From NCBI RefSeq assembly GCF_001510655.1, contig NZ_LMVC01000002.1, positions 393,700 through 457,699 of the forward strand: 64,000 nt of DNA. The letters are read 5' to 3'. The notes beneath the pieces were generated by a model that saw only the letters and a program-made list of their open reading frames with translations, was not told where the DNA came from and did not search any database. The translations under genes and the position numbers were made by a program. Below are positions 35,483 to 44,410 of the stretch, in pieces. Position 1 is the stretch's first letter; each line of letters opens with the position of its first letter. Source of the stretch: Fictibacillus sp. FJAT-27399 (GTDB taxonomy: Bacteria; Bacillota; Bacilli; Bacillales; Fictibacillaceae).

Positions 35483-36229
35483 TTGGCTCAGCTCGTAAAA
35501 CTTGAAGACTATGTGTCTCGGTATGAATTAAATCTTTATCACTACCAGAGCCGATTTGTTGCGCTAAAAAAAAGGCGGGCTGAAGAAGGGAAGAATCAAA
35601 GGACTTCCATTTCAAGAAAGATTTTTACCTCCCAGCTTAAGTGGGCAAGCTCGACGGTTAAAGAATTCTCAAATTTGGACCCATGCTATTTGAACGACGA
35701 ACAGCTGCAATTTTTAACTACTAAAATTCCGGATAGCTATTTTTTATTTTACAAACCAGCTATCCTGCATAAAGAGGCACCGGTAGAATTGGAAGTCATT
35801 CTGGCTGGGCCGGGGGCGATCTGGTGTATCGTGCTGCTGGAGGGGAAAGATGCCATTTATCAGGAGGACACAAAACACTTTTGGAAGCGTACTGATGATG
35901 GACAGAAGAGTAAAAAGGTAGTCAATCCTTTTATCGCACTGGAAAGAATGGATTTTGTGCTTAAGCCTTATCTGGAGCCCTACAAAGACAGGCTGCAGTT
36001 GAAAAAAGCAGTTTTATGCCAGAACGGTTATGTCGATATCCCGCCGAAGTGGATTGATGTCCAGGTGGTCGATAAGCGTACCTTTGGATCTTGGTATACC
36101 AGAGTGGCTGGTGATCCAAGCCCGCCGAAGAGCCACCAATTAAAATTCATCGATGCCCTGCTAAAGGCTTCTGTCACCAACTCCCTTCTGCAGCCGGAAT
36201 GGGAAGGAAACAGCAGATTAGAGGAGTAA
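35483..36229 (+). CDS. ytlQ: NERD-like protein YtlQ
   Basis: 248-aa soluble protein, placed as YtlQ because it sits just ahead of ytlR. The central part (VELEVILAGPGAIWCIVLLEGKDAIYQED) has the beta-strand rhythm of NERD/restriction-nuclease-like folds, but I cannot identify a full catalytic set. The start is TTG (35483-35485) after GGAGAGGGAG; an ATG seven bases upstream is out of frame. Function unknown. Confidence 0.72.
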   Translation: MAQLVKLEDYVSRYELNLYHYQSRFVALKKRRAEEGKNQRTSISRKIFTSQLKWASSTVKEFSNLDPCYLNDEQLQFLTTKIPDSYFLFYKPAILHKEAPVELEVILAGPGAIWCIVLLEGKDAIYQEDTKHFWKRTDDGQKSKKVVNPFIALERMDFVLKPYLEPYKDRLQLKKAVLCQNGYVDIPPKWIDVQVVDKRTFGSWYTRVAGDPSPPKSHQLKFIDALLKASVTNSLLQPEWEGNSRLEE

Positions 36230-36283
36230 TGACGGTCTATGTCGAATTCTATCTTATTCATATTTAAAGGATAAGGACTGCAA

Positions 36284-37219
36284 ATGAAACTCTATTTATT
36301 TATTATTCATGCAAACAATAAAAAGGCTCAAAAAACCTGGAAGGCCGTAAAAAAGATTCTTTCAGCCGAGGATGTTCCTTACCGCTCCTACTATACGGAG
36401 AGTGAGGGTCATGCGCTTGAAATTGCCAAAAAGATCTCCTACATTAATCGGGATCAGATCGAAGCTATCATTACTGTAGGCGGGGATGGGACCATCCATG
36501 AAGTAATCAACGGACTGAAGGATATGCCTGAAGTACCGGTCGGCTTTCTCCCAGGCGGATCTGGCAATGACATTATTCGGGGGTTGGGGTTCAATAAGAA
36601 AAAGAGTCTGGCCTATATTTTAAAAAGAAGCCTTTTAAATAAACAGAACCCTAATAAAGTCATTGACGCTGGGGTTCTCAGCTTTCCAGGCAATAAAAGA
36701 CGAAATGAATTATTCGTGAGTACAGCCGGAATCGGGTTTGACGGGGAAGTGACCAAGCTGACCAATCGATCATGGTACAAGAAATGGTTCCAGCGCTTCG
36801 GTGCAGGAAACTTTGCCTATACCGTAAGCATGTTCCGTCTTCTTTTTTCCTATACACCGGTGGATGCTGCCGTTACTGTGGATGGCTGCGAGCACCAGTT
36901 TTCATCGGTTTGGCTGATCGCTGCCGGCAATATGCCCTATTACGGGGGCGGAATGAAAATATGCCCTTCTGCAAGACCGGATGATGGCCTGCTTGAGCTG
37001 TGTATTGTCCACGGCCTGCACCCATTAAAGCTGCTATTTCTTTTTGTTACCGTATTCTCGGGTAACCATAAGGAGCTGGATGGTGTAACCATTCTCGAAG
37101 GAAGACGGATCTCCATAGCAAGTAAAGAGCCGTTAACGGTTCAGGCGGATGGAGAATTGCTCGGCACAACACCTGTTGAATGTTCCGTCATTCCCTCTGC
37201 ACTGTCTATAAAAGTTTAA
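36284..37219 (+). CDS. ytlR: Diacylglycerol/sphingosine kinase-like protein YtlR
   Basis: 311-aa lipid kinase fold (DAGK_cat). The nucleotide-binding motif VGGDGTIHEVINGL (about residue 66) and PVGFLPGGSGNDIIRGLG are intact. It should phosphorylate a lipid such as diacylglycerol or be a relative of DgkB with unknown substrate. ATG after AAAGGATAAGG. Continues the ytlP-ytlQ-ytlR order of B. subtilis. Confidence 0.87.
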   Translation: MKLYLFIIHANNKKAQKTWKAVKKILSAEDVPYRSYYTESEGHALEIAKKISYINRDQIEAIITVGGDGTIHEVINGLKDMPEVPVGFLPGGSGNDIIRGLGFNKKKSLAYILKRSLLNKQNPNKVIDAGVLSFPGNKRRNELFVSTAGIGFDGEVTKLTNRSWYKKWFQRFGAGNFAYTVSMFRLLFSYTPVDAAVTVDGCEHQFSSVWLIAAGNMPYYGGGMKICPSARPDDGLLELCIVHGLHPLKLLFLFVTVFSGNHKELDGVTILEGRRISIASKEPLTVQADGELLGTTPVECSVIPSALSIKV

Positions 37220-37295
37220 TTTCGCGGGAAAGTTGAGCAAAGTGAATTCTGTTTTTCTATCATTTGGATAAAATAAGAAGAGTGTATCGTCTGAT

Positions 37296-37337
37296 AGGCT
37301 CGTCGGGTTTTTTTGGACAAAAAAACCCGACGAGCCT
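37296..37337. terminator. Unusual 19-bp perfect hairpin after ytlR
   Basis: AGGCTCGTCGGGTTTTTTT (37296-37314) and AAAAAAACCCGACGAGCCT (37319-37337) are exact inverses with a 4-base loop GGAC. The T-run lies in the upper stem, paired with the A-run, not after the hairpin. It may act as a terminator only by an atypical route, or as a small repeat element. Confidence 0.55.
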
Positions 37338-37417
37338 GTTATACATAGACTGTAATGAACGGTGAATACTGCGTGATTCTCGGAAAGCATTGGTTATTTA
37401 GGGGGTGGATCGGCATT

Positions 37418-39589
37418 TTGAACAATCATAAACGTGTTGCGGAAGCAGAACAGATCGAAGCCTATCTTGATACATTTACAATGGTCACACTCGTCATTTT
37501 TACCGAAGTGCCGAGGGAGGCCTATTTTTACGTAACAGACCTTGAAAGGGTTTACCCATTAAAAAAGATTTCTGAACAGCGGTTGGAGGACCGGCTGCTT
37601 TTTCATATGGTGCTTGATCAGAAAATTCCTATCCAACGGGATTATTGGGTTGTGTACCCTAACGGAGGAAGAATCCCGTTAAAGACGGGGGCGGTTGTAA
37701 GAACAAAAGAGTTTGATGAAGTCTTCGCGTATGAAAAAAGTGATCTTGGCACTTTGTATACCTCTGAAAAAACCAGTTTTAAAGTCTGGGCGCCGACCGC
37801 TTCTTCTGTTCGGCTGAAGCTGTTTACGAGTGTGAGTACAGCCTTTGAACACCCGATGAGATTGGGAGATAGAGGGGTATGGGAAACGGAGATAGCAGGT
37901 GATCACCATTTAAATGAATATTGTTACCTTGTCAGAGTAAATCATGCGGTCAATGAAGCTGTGGACCCCTATGCGAAAGCCGTGACGATCAATGGAAAAA
38001 GGGGAGTTGTGATCGACTTAAGCAAGACCGATCCTGTGGGCTGGGATACTGCTCTTACCCCTCCTCCCATCAAAAAGACAGACAGTATCATATATGAAGT
38101 CCATGTCAGGGATTTTTCTATTCATCCGTTAAGCGGCATGCAGCATAAAGGTAAATTCCTTGCGTTTACAGAAACAGGCACTGCAGGTCCTGGCCATTCT
38201 GTTACAGGAATCGATCACTTGAAAAAGCTGGGTGTTACGCATGTCCAGCTTTTGCCCGTCAATGATTACGGAAGTATTGATGAAACAAAGGCAGATACGG
38301 AGTACAACTGGGGTTATGATCCGCTCCATTTCAATGTGCCTGAAGGCTCTTATGCGACCGATCCCGCAGATCCGATTTCAAGAATCAAGGAATTTAAAGC
38401 ACTGATTTCATCTATGCACGTAAATGGTCTTCGTGTCATTATGGATGTTGTTTATAACCATGTTTTTATCAGGGAGACATCTGATTTTGAAAAGATTGTG
38501 CCTGGCTATTACTTTAGGTTTGATTATGGAGGGAATCCTGTCAATGGAACAGGCGTAGGAAATGATACAGCCTCAGAACGATATATGATGAGGAAATTCA
38601 TGATGGATTCAGTGATGTTTTGGACGAAAGAATATAAAGTAGATGGTTTCCGGTTTGATTTAATGGGTATTCATGATATCAAAACGATGAACGAAATTTA
38701 CAGGGAACTTGCGGAAGTAAATCCTGCTGTTTTTATTTTAGGAGAAGGCTGGAAGATGAATACGTGGCTGGATGAAGACCAAAAGGCATGTATTGATTCT
38801 GCAGTTAAGATGCCGGGAATCTCATTCTTTAATGATCGTTTCCGTGACCATGTTAAAGGGAATATCTTTCATGACGCACATGAAGGATTCATTAATGGGG
38901 ACGCCTCCCAAATTGCAGGGATGTATGAAAATGCATCCGGAAATTCGGGAGAGCAAGGGTTGTTCATAACACCAGGCCAAAGCATTAATTATATTGAATG
39001 CCATGATAACCACACGTTATGGGACCGGCTTCGTGCGCTGCATCCCTATGAAGAAGAGACAGTCCTGCGAAAACGGCATTTGCTCGGTACAGCACTTGCT
39101 ATCTTTTCACAGGGAGTTCCATTCATTCATGCAGGCCAAGAGTTTTTCAGAACAAAGCAAGGAGACGGCAACAGCTATAAATCGGGTGATATTATCAACA
39201 GGCTTGATTGGGAACGGAAAGCAAAATATGAAGCAGACGTACAATATGTGGCTGAACTCATTCAAATTAGAAAGAAGCATCCCGCCTTCCGAATCGATCA
39301 ACCTGAGGTAATTGCCGACTGCTTATCTCTTCTTCAATACCTGCCTGATGGATTGTTCGGGTACATGATCAAGAACATAGGCGAGCTGGATTCATGGAAG
39401 CATATTATCCTTTTATACAACGGCCATCAGAGCGAGAAGGTTTACCAGCTGCCGTTTCCAGGCCAATGGACAGTTACGGCAGAGGCAATGGAAGTGAAAG
39501 AGGATGGGCTGTATAAAACAGATGCCGAGACGCTCATCATTCCGCCCCTTGGATTTACAATGGCCGTTCAGTATAGCGAAAAATTTTAA
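37418..39589 (+). CDS. amyX: Type I pullulanase AmyX
   Basis: 723-aa GH13_14 enzyme that cleaves alpha-1,6 branch linkages of pullulan, glycogen and starch fragments. An N-terminal accessory region and CBM48-like module (FKVWAPTASSVRLKLF) precede the catalytic barrel. The diagnostic YNWGYDP is present. Catalytic residues: nucleophile Asp in DGFRFDLMG, acid Glu in LGEGW and transition-state Asp in CHDNHT. No signal peptide, so it acts in the cytosol. TTG 37418 has AGGGGGTGG upstream and is preferred over ATG 37355. Confidence 0.93.
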   Translation: MNNHKRVAEAEQIEAYLDTFTMVTLVIFTEVPREAYFYVTDLERVYPLKKISEQRLEDRLLFHMVLDQKIPIQRDYWVVYPNGGRIPLKTGAVVRTKEFDEVFAYEKSDLGTLYTSEKTSFKVWAPTASSVRLKLFTSVSTAFEHPMRLGDRGVWETEIAGDHHLNEYCYLVRVNHAVNEAVDPYAKAVTINGKRGVVIDLSKTDPVGWDTALTPPPIKKTDSIIYEVHVRDFSIHPLSGMQHKGKFLAFTETGTAGPGHSVTGIDHLKKLGVTHVQLLPVNDYGSIDETKADTEYNWGYDPLHFNVPEGSYATDPADPISRIKEFKALISSMHVNGLRVIMDVVYNHVFIRETSDFEKIVPGYYFRFDYGGNPVNGTGVGNDTASERYMMRKFMMDSVMFWTKEYKVDGFRFDLMGIHDIKTMNEIYRELAEVNPAVFILGEGWKMNTWLDEDQKACIDSAVKMPGISFFNDRFRDHVKGNIFHDAHEGFINGDASQIAGMYENASGNSGEQGLFITPGQSINYIECHDNHTLWDRLRALHPYEEETVLRKRHLLGTALAIFSQGVPFIHAGQEFFRTKQGDGNSYKSGDIINRLDWERKAKYEADVQYVAELIQIRKKHPAFRIDQPEVIADCLSLLQYLPDGLFGYMIKNIGELDSWKHIILLYNGHQSEKVYQLPFPGQWTVTAEAMEVKEDGLYKTDAETLIIPPLGFTMAVQYSEKF

Positions 39590-39730
39590 CGAAACATAAA
39601 TATCTACGATTTTTCTTCAGGCTGTGTTAAAATAATGTATTCATAGAGGTTTTAATTTTAAACAAAGTGTATGTTAACCGATATAAAAGAGGACATAATA
39701 ATTTTCCGCATGAGATTGAAGGTGAACGTT

Positions 39731-40525
39731 TTGGAACACATACTAGGCAAAGGCTGGAAGATTATGCCGGCTGGTGGGGCAACAGGAGAAGCATATCAAG
39801 CTAAATATGAAGATCAGACTCTTTTTCTAAAGCGCAATTCGTCACCTTTTCTCGCGGTACTTTCTGCGGAAGGAATTGTTCCGAAATTATTATGGACAAA
39901 AAGATTGGGCAACGGAGATGTAATTACGGCACAAAAGTGGCTGAACGGAAGGGAATTAAAAGCATCTGAAATGCTGAATGATGGCGTGGGGAGACTTTTA
40001 GGCAGAATACATAAGTCTTCTGAACTTCTTGATATGTTAAAACGCTTGGGTAAACAGCCGCTCACTCCTGATCTGATTATTGATGATATTGAAACAAATA
40101 TCCAGGCAGAACAGGTATGTCCTCCAAAAATAAAGGAGGCTGTCCGTTATTTAAAATTGCAAAAAAACGTCATCCAGCATGACGATAAAGTCGTCTGCCA
40201 TTGTGACGTTAATCATAATAACTGGCTGCTGAGTGAAACCAACGAGTTATATCTTATAGACTGGGACGGTGCGATGATTGCTGATCCCGCTCTTGATCTT
40301 GGTATGCTTCTATACTGGTATATTCCTCGTGAAAATTGGTCTAAATGGCTGTCCACCTATGGAGTCGAACTAACCGTGGACCTTCAGCGGAGAATGCATT
40401 GGTATATTATCGCACAAACCATTTTGTCGGTATTTTGGCACAGTGAGAGAAAACAGGAAGCTGAAAAAGAATACTGGTACAATTTTTTAAAGCAAGTCTT
40501 GCAGGAAAGCTATTATATAAATTAA
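39731..40525 (+). CDS. ytmP: Aminoglycoside phosphotransferase-like kinase YtmP
   Basis: 264-aa APH/choline-kinase fold. Catalytic loop CHCDVNHNNWLL and metal site LIDWDGAMIADPALDLG are intact. The phosphate acceptor is unknown; similar proteins phosphorylate choline, thiamine or sugars. TTG 39731 follows GAAGGTGA and begins the protein just before the conserved GREW/GKGW-PAGGATGEAY block; an upstream ATG at 39671 lacks a ribosome site. No terminator is seen directly after the gene. Confidence 0.82.
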   Translation: MEHILGKGWKIMPAGGATGEAYQAKYEDQTLFLKRNSSPFLAVLSAEGIVPKLLWTKRLGNGDVITAQKWLNGRELKASEMLNDGVGRLLGRIHKSSELLDMLKRLGKQPLTPDLIIDDIETNIQAEQVCPPKIKEAVRYLKLQKNVIQHDDKVVCHCDVNHNNWLLSETNELYLIDWDGAMIADPALDLGMLLYWYIPRENWSKWLSTYGVELTVDLQRRMHWYIIAQTILSVFWHSERKQEAEKEYWYNFLKQVLQESYYIN

Positions 40526-40573
40526 AAAGTTCGACAATTTTCATTTATTGCCCGGGTAATCCTTGTTAATTTG

Positions 40574-40858
40574 CTATGAAGTTTGAAATGGTTGAATGGT
40601 ATTCAGCCAATTTTCGATATGGGGCTTATGATTTGTTATATGTTCTTCAAGGTTCTCATGAGTTGAACCATCGTGACTGTACGTGTTAATGAGACCCAAG
40701 ACATCCTTGATTTCATTATTTACACTCCCATCCTGCATCAGCCGGGTAGCCAGGCGCTCCAGTTGGGCGCATTCCTGAGGCGTGCCCTTGCAATCGGTGT
40801 GATGATCTTGAAGAATATCTCTTAACAGTGTCAGTTGATGGGTATAATCAAGCGGCAT
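40574..40858 (-). CDS. ytzH: YtzH-like protein
   Basis: 94-aa helical protein beginning MPLDYTHQLTLLRDILQDHHTDC, matching the YtzH family of Bacillaceae, of unknown function. ATG at 40856-40858. It is opposite in direction to ytmP and trmB, the same arrangement as in B. subtilis. Transcripts running on from ytmP would be antisense to it. Confidence 0.85.
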   Translation of the reverse strand: MPLDYTHQLTLLRDILQDHHTDCKGTPQECAQLERLATRLMQDGSVNNEIKDVLGLINTYSHDGSTHENLEEHITNHKPHIENWLNTIQPFQTS

Positions 40859-40931
40859 ATATCTTCACGTCCTTCTTTTAAACTGTTGATGAAATTCAGT
40901 AATCATAGGGTATGGAATACGGAAGAATTTA

Positions 40932-40963
40932 TCCGCGACGTAAGCTGCGGGTTCTTTTTTTTT
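40932..40963 (+). terminator. Plus-strand terminator beyond ytzH
   Basis: CCGC-GAC-GTAA-GCT-GCGG forms a short stem with a GNRA-type loop, followed by TTCTTTTTTTTT. The nearest plus-strand gene upstream is ytmP, 400 bases away, with ytzH on the opposite strand between. Confidence 0.6.
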
Positions 40964-41059
40964 GAATGTAGGCTTTATTGAAGCCTTTTTCTGAACAGCG
41001 TTTCATGTTAAAATGTCGAAGGTGTTAAATGGTATTTGATGTTAGAAAGGGAGATCAGT

Positions 41060-41713
41060 ATGCGTCAGCGTTTTAAACCATGGGCAAAAGAAAAGCTAAA
41101 TGAGTATCCAGAGGTTGTTGCCCCGAATCCTGCTGATTTAAAAGGCAAATGGCACGAATATTTTGGGAACGATCATCCGATTCATATTGAAGTAGGAACG
41201 GGTAAAGGAAGTTTTGTTACAGGAATGGGAAAGGCTCATCCGGATATCAACTATATCGGCATGGAAATTTACGATAGCATCATTGTCTCTGGATTAGAAA
41301 AAATTGTTACGGAAGAGATCGACAACGTTAAACTGATCAGAGAAAATGCCCAAAAGCTGACTGATTTTTTTGAGCAGGGTGAAGTGGACAGAGTATATCT
41401 TAACTTTTCGGATCCCTGGCCGAAAAACAAGCATGAAAAGCGCCGTCTAACGTACGAATCGTTCCTTTTCATTTTCGAAACCATCCTTAAAGACGAAGGA
41501 GAAATTCATTTTAAAACCGATAACCAAGGATTATTTGAGTATTCTCTCCATAGTTTCTCAAAATATGGCATGATTCTAAAACAAGTGTGGCTTGATTTGC
41601 ATAAAAGTGATTATGAAGGTAATATCATGACGGAATACGAAGAGAAATTTTCTTCCAAAGGCTACAGGATCTATCGGACTGAAGCGCAATTCCGTTCAAA
41701 AAACCCGGGATAA
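41060..41713 (+). CDS. trmB: tRNA (guanine-N7-)-methyltransferase TrmB
   Basis: 217-aa SAM-dependent enzyme that makes m7G46 in tRNA variable loops. Motif I is [12 protein letters not shown], and the catalytic region [17 protein letters not shown] is complete. ATG 41060 has AAAGGGAGAT upstream; an in-frame ATG at 41036 lacks one. The stop codon lies within the terminator. Same neighbours as B. subtilis ytmQ. Confidence 0.95.
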   Translation: MRQRFKPWAKEKLNEYPEVVAPNPADLKGKWHEYFGNDHPIHIEVGTGKGSFVTGMGKAHPDINYIGMEIYDSIIVSGLEKIVTEEIDNVKLIRENAQKLTDFFEQGEVDRVYLNFSDPWPKNKHEKRRLTYESFLFIFETILKDEGEIHFKTDNQGLFEYSLHSFSKYGMILKQVWLDLHKSDYEGNIMTEYEEKFSSKGYRIYRTEAQFRSKNPG

Positions 41714-41728
41714 CTCCCGGTTTTTTTT
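41700..41728 (+). terminator. trmB terminator overlapping the stop codon
   Basis: AAACCCGGGA-TAAC-TCCCGGTTTTTTTT; the TAA stop (41711-41713) is in the loop. Confidence 0.85.
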
Positions 41729-41820
41729 ATGTTCCAGACATTCAGCAGGTAGCTTGCATTAAAAAAAGTATGGTACACTGAATTCAGATTATTTTTAAAG
41801 TTGCAAAGGAGAGTCTCACA

Positions 41821-42654
41821 ATGGATCATTGGAAGGTAGGCAAGTTAACGTTAACTTGGCTGGATGGCGGAGTAACCCATATGGATGGGGGAGCCATGTT
41901 TGGAGTGGTTCCAAAACCGCTATGGAGTAAAAAGTATGCTGTGAATGAGCTGAATCAGATTGAATTACGAACAGAACCGATTTTGCTGCAGGGATTCGGA
42001 AAGAATATTCTCATTGAATCAGGAATAGGCAGCGGGAAGTTAAGTGACAAACAAAAACGGAACTATGGCGTTCATGAAGAATCTGTGATTGAAGAAAGTC
42101 TTGAAGCCTTGGGCATGTCAGCGGGGGATATTGATATTGTTTTGATGACACACATGCACTTTGATCATGCCTCCGGATTAACGAAAATGGCAGACGGCGA
42201 ACTAAAGCCTGTTTTTGAAAACGCTGTCATCTATACCTCTGAAACCGAATGGAAGGAACTGAAGGATCCGAATATCCGTTCAAGTAATACATATTGGGAA
42301 GAAAATTGGAGGCCAATCGAGCATCAGGTGACAACGTTTAATGAATCATTTGAGCCTCTGCCTGGAATCAGGATGATTCATACCGGAGGCCATAGTGACG
42401 GCCACAGCATTATTGAAATACAGACAGAAGGAACCGTGCTCTATCATCTGGGTGATATCATGCCGACCCATGCGCATAAAAATCCGCTTTGGGTGCTTGC
42501 TTATGATGATTATCCGATGACTTCGATTTATGAAAAACAAAAATGGATCAAGTCAGATACGTGGTACTTTTTTTACCATGATGCGGTGTACAGAGCAGTC
42601 AAATGGGATGATCAAGGAAAACTGATCGAGGGCATTGCTCGCCCAAATGATTAA
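41821..42654 (+). CDS. ytnP: Metallo-beta-lactamase-fold lactonase YtnP
   Basis: 277-aa metallo-hydrolase. Zinc-binding motif [11 protein letters not shown] near residue 102, further ligands in HTGGHSDGH and HLGDIMPTH. YtnP in B. subtilis is a lactonase reported to degrade acyl-homoserine lactone-type signals. ATG start after AAAGGAG. An extended -10 (TGGTACACT near 41770) stands upstream. No signal peptide. Confidence 0.87.
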   Translation: MDHWKVGKLTLTWLDGGVTHMDGGAMFGVVPKPLWSKKYAVNELNQIELRTEPILLQGFGKNILIESGIGSGKLSDKQKRNYGVHEESVIEESLEALGMSAGDIDIVLMTHMHFDHASGLTKMADGELKPVFENAVIYTSETEWKELKDPNIRSSNTYWEENWRPIEHQVTTFNESFEPLPGIRMIHTGGHSDGHSIIEIQTEGTVLYHLGDIMPTHAHKNPLWVLAYDDYPMTSIYEKQKWIKSDTWYFFYHDAVYRAVKWDDQGKLIEGIARPND

Positions 42655-42775
42655 GTTGTCAAAAATCCGTCACATTATTTCCAAATTCAAGTGGGCAAAT
42701 AAAAAGGAAAAATATGATATGATGGAAGAGATTAGAACTGGAATTGGAATTGTACTGAAAGCAAGGAGGATTATA

Positions 42776-43318
42776 ATGAAAAGGAAGATTATTGCACTAT
42801 TATCCGTTTTTACTCTTGTTTTTTCCTTTGCCTCTATCGCTTCTGCAGCTGGAGCGACAGCAGACAATGAAATGAAAGCAGCCATTGAAAAAGGCCTGAA
42901 AGAAAAGCACTATGATTACAAGAAAGACAGTATTGAGATTACAGATCTTAAGACTGTTCCGAACAATGATCCAAAGCTTGATACTTCTGAGATCGTCGTA
43001 GGCATGGGTTCCTACAAGACACTTAGAGATAACATTTTTTATTTCAAGCACAAAGATATTGTCTTTTACAATGCGAAAGACAATAAGATGCTGACAGAGC
43101 AGGAAGTGGCAAAAGCCGGTCCAGAACTGCAGCAGTTCAAAAAAACACATGAGGATCAAGTAGGCACGAAGATGGATTTTGTTGTGATCATACTGCTTCT
43201 CTCCCTTGTCTTGCTTGTACCGCTATACCTCCTTACCATATGGGAGAAAGGCCAGTACCTAACAACTAAATTTAAAATTAAAAACAACTTGTACAATCAT
43301 ATGAAAAACTTTAACTAA
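42776..43318 (+). CDS. Unrecognised secreted/membrane-anchored protein, 180 aa
   Basis: The ATG at 42776 follows AAGGAGG. The product starts with a classic signal peptide, ending at SIASAAGA with an AxA cleavage site. An extracytoplasmic domain of about 110 residues follows (KGLKEKHYDYKKDSIEI...). Near the C-terminus is one membrane segment (FVVIILLLSLVLLVPLYLL) and a basic cytoplasmic tail. The layout is a single-pass protein with an external domain. I do not recognise a family; it stands between ytnP and ytzB, where B. subtilis has no such gene as far as I recall. Confidence 0.7.
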   Translation: MKRKIIALLSVFTLVFSFASIASAAGATADNEMKAAIEKGLKEKHYDYKKDSIEITDLKTVPNNDPKLDTSEIVVGMGSYKTLRDNIFYFKHKDIVFYNAKDNKMLTEQEVAKAGPELQQFKKTHEDQVGTKMDFVVIILLLSLVLLVPLYLLTIWEKGQYLTTKFKIKNNLYNHMKNFN

Positions 43319-43350
43319 AAAAGGCGCCGCAGTGTTTGCGGCGCTTTTTT
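43317..43350. terminator. Bidirectional terminator
   Basis: AAAAAAGGCGCCGC-AGTGTTT-GCGGCGCTTTTTT; it serves the unknown gene and the convergent ytzB. Confidence 0.85.
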
Positions 43351-43354
43351 GTGT

Positions 43355-43684
43355 CTATACCATTACTTTAGCTTTTTCACCGTGTTTAGAGATATCAAGG
43401 AGCGTTCCGGTTTTGGCATCAATCATGAAATCAAATTGAGTGAGGGTGGAGTTGAGTGTGCTGGAAAGGCCTCCTTTGTATACTGTAAACGGCAGCCCGA
43501 AGCGCTTTACTTCTTCAGGATGTACGCTGATCCATGAACCTGTAACCATAAATTCGTCCTTGGTCTGGCTCTTTACCAGTTTTAATGCTTTTTCAGGAGT
43601 CAGGTTCTGAGGTGCTCGCTTTGCTGCTACATATCCTGCTGCGAAGCCTGCGACTCCGGCAAGAATCCATTTGCTTGCTTTCAT
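43355..43684 (-). CDS. ytzB: PepSY-domain protein YtzB-like
   Basis: 109-aa protein with an N-terminal membrane segment (KWILAGVAGFAAGYVAA) and a single PepSY-like domain (LTPEKALKLVKSQTK...FDFMIDAKTGTLLDISKHGE). PepSY domains may inhibit peptidases or sense external conditions. ATG 43682-43684 is chosen since GGAG is nine bases upstream; the ATG at 43693 touches the ribosome site. Similar in size and place to YtzB near ytoP in B. subtilis. Confidence 0.72.
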   Translation of the reverse strand: MKASKWILAGVAGFAAGYVAAKRAPQNLTPEKALKLVKSQTKDEFMVTGSWISVHPEEVKRFGLPFTVYKGGLSSTLNSTLTQFDFMIDAKTGTLLDISKHGEKAKVMV

Positions 43685-43787
43685 TTTCAGCATCTCCTTT
43701 TCTTATGTAAGCTTTTCCCCATCCAGTATAACAGAAAGCTTTAGTTTTTCTGACTTTTTTGCTATTCTTAAAGGGCAGTCAATGAAT

Positions 43788-43893
43788 GAGGGTTCGAAAT
43801 TCCCACCCCTCGCTAAAAAAAACTAGGGAGCGTGGAAACTTATAAAATCTTTCACTCTCTCCCGATACGTCTGTTTGTATGGGGATTTTTTTA
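43788..43893 (+). promoter_or_regulatory. preQ1-I riboswitch with terminator, ahead of queDEC
   Basis: P1 pairs GAGGG (43788-43792) with CCCTC (43807-43811). GGGTTC and the A-rich tail AAAAAAAACTA match the preQ1-I consensus. Downstream two alternatives exist: GGGAG-GTG-AAA (from 43826) with TTT-CAC-CTCCC (to 43863), or the terminator TCCC-ATAC / GTAT-GGGGA followed by seven T. preQ1 should promote termination. An extended -10 (TGCTATTCT, about 43760-43768) precedes it. Confidence 0.88.
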
Positions 43894-43927
43894 TTGGTTA
43901 TCCATGTTCTTGGAAGGATGAAAATAT

Positions 43928-44410
43928 ATGGAGTTTGAAATTCCAAAAAAGGTTCAAAAAATAGATGAGGATATTGAGCGAAGCAAGCTGAAGTATCATC
44001 ATAAACGGGTAGCTGTAACGAAAGAATTCACATTTGACGCCGCCCACCACCTTCACTGTTATGAAGGGAAATGCAAGAATCTGCATGGGCATACGTATAA
44101 GCTGGTGCTAACGATTAGCGGATTCGTTGACCCTGTAGGAATCTCAATGGATTTTGGGGACATTAAGAAAATTTATAAAGAGGCGATCGAGAGCAGGCTT
44201 GATCATCGTTATTTAAATGAAGTGCTGCCGCCGATGAACACAACGGCTGAAAATATGATCGTTTGGATCTGGGAAGAGTTTGATAAAAAATTAACGGAAT
44301 ATCGTTGGAAAGATAAAGGATTCCGATTGGAAGAGATCGTTTTATATGAAACCCCCACGAGCTATGCGACCTTAAAAAGGGAGTGGATGGAACATGACGA
44401 ATCACTTTAA
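43928..44410 (+). CDS. queD: 6-carboxy-tetrahydropterin synthase QueD
   Basis: 160-aa T-fold enzyme that converts dihydroneopterin triphosphate to 6-carboxytetrahydropterin, the second step to preQ0. The zinc histidines are in FDAAHHLHCYEGKCKNLHGHTY, split here by the conserved Cys region; the catalytic Cys and His are present. First gene of the queD-queE-queC operon under the preQ1 riboswitch. ATG after GGAAGGATG. The N-terminal 30 residues are longer than in E. coli QueD, as usual in Bacillus. Confidence 0.94.
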   Translation: MEFEIPKKVQKIDEDIERSKLKYHHKRVAVTKEFTFDAAHHLHCYEGKCKNLHGHTYKLVLTISGFVDPVGISMDFGDIKKIYKEAIESRLDHRYLNEVLPPMNTTAENMIVWIWEEFDKKLTEYRWKDKGFRLEEIVLYETPTSYATLKREWMEHDESL

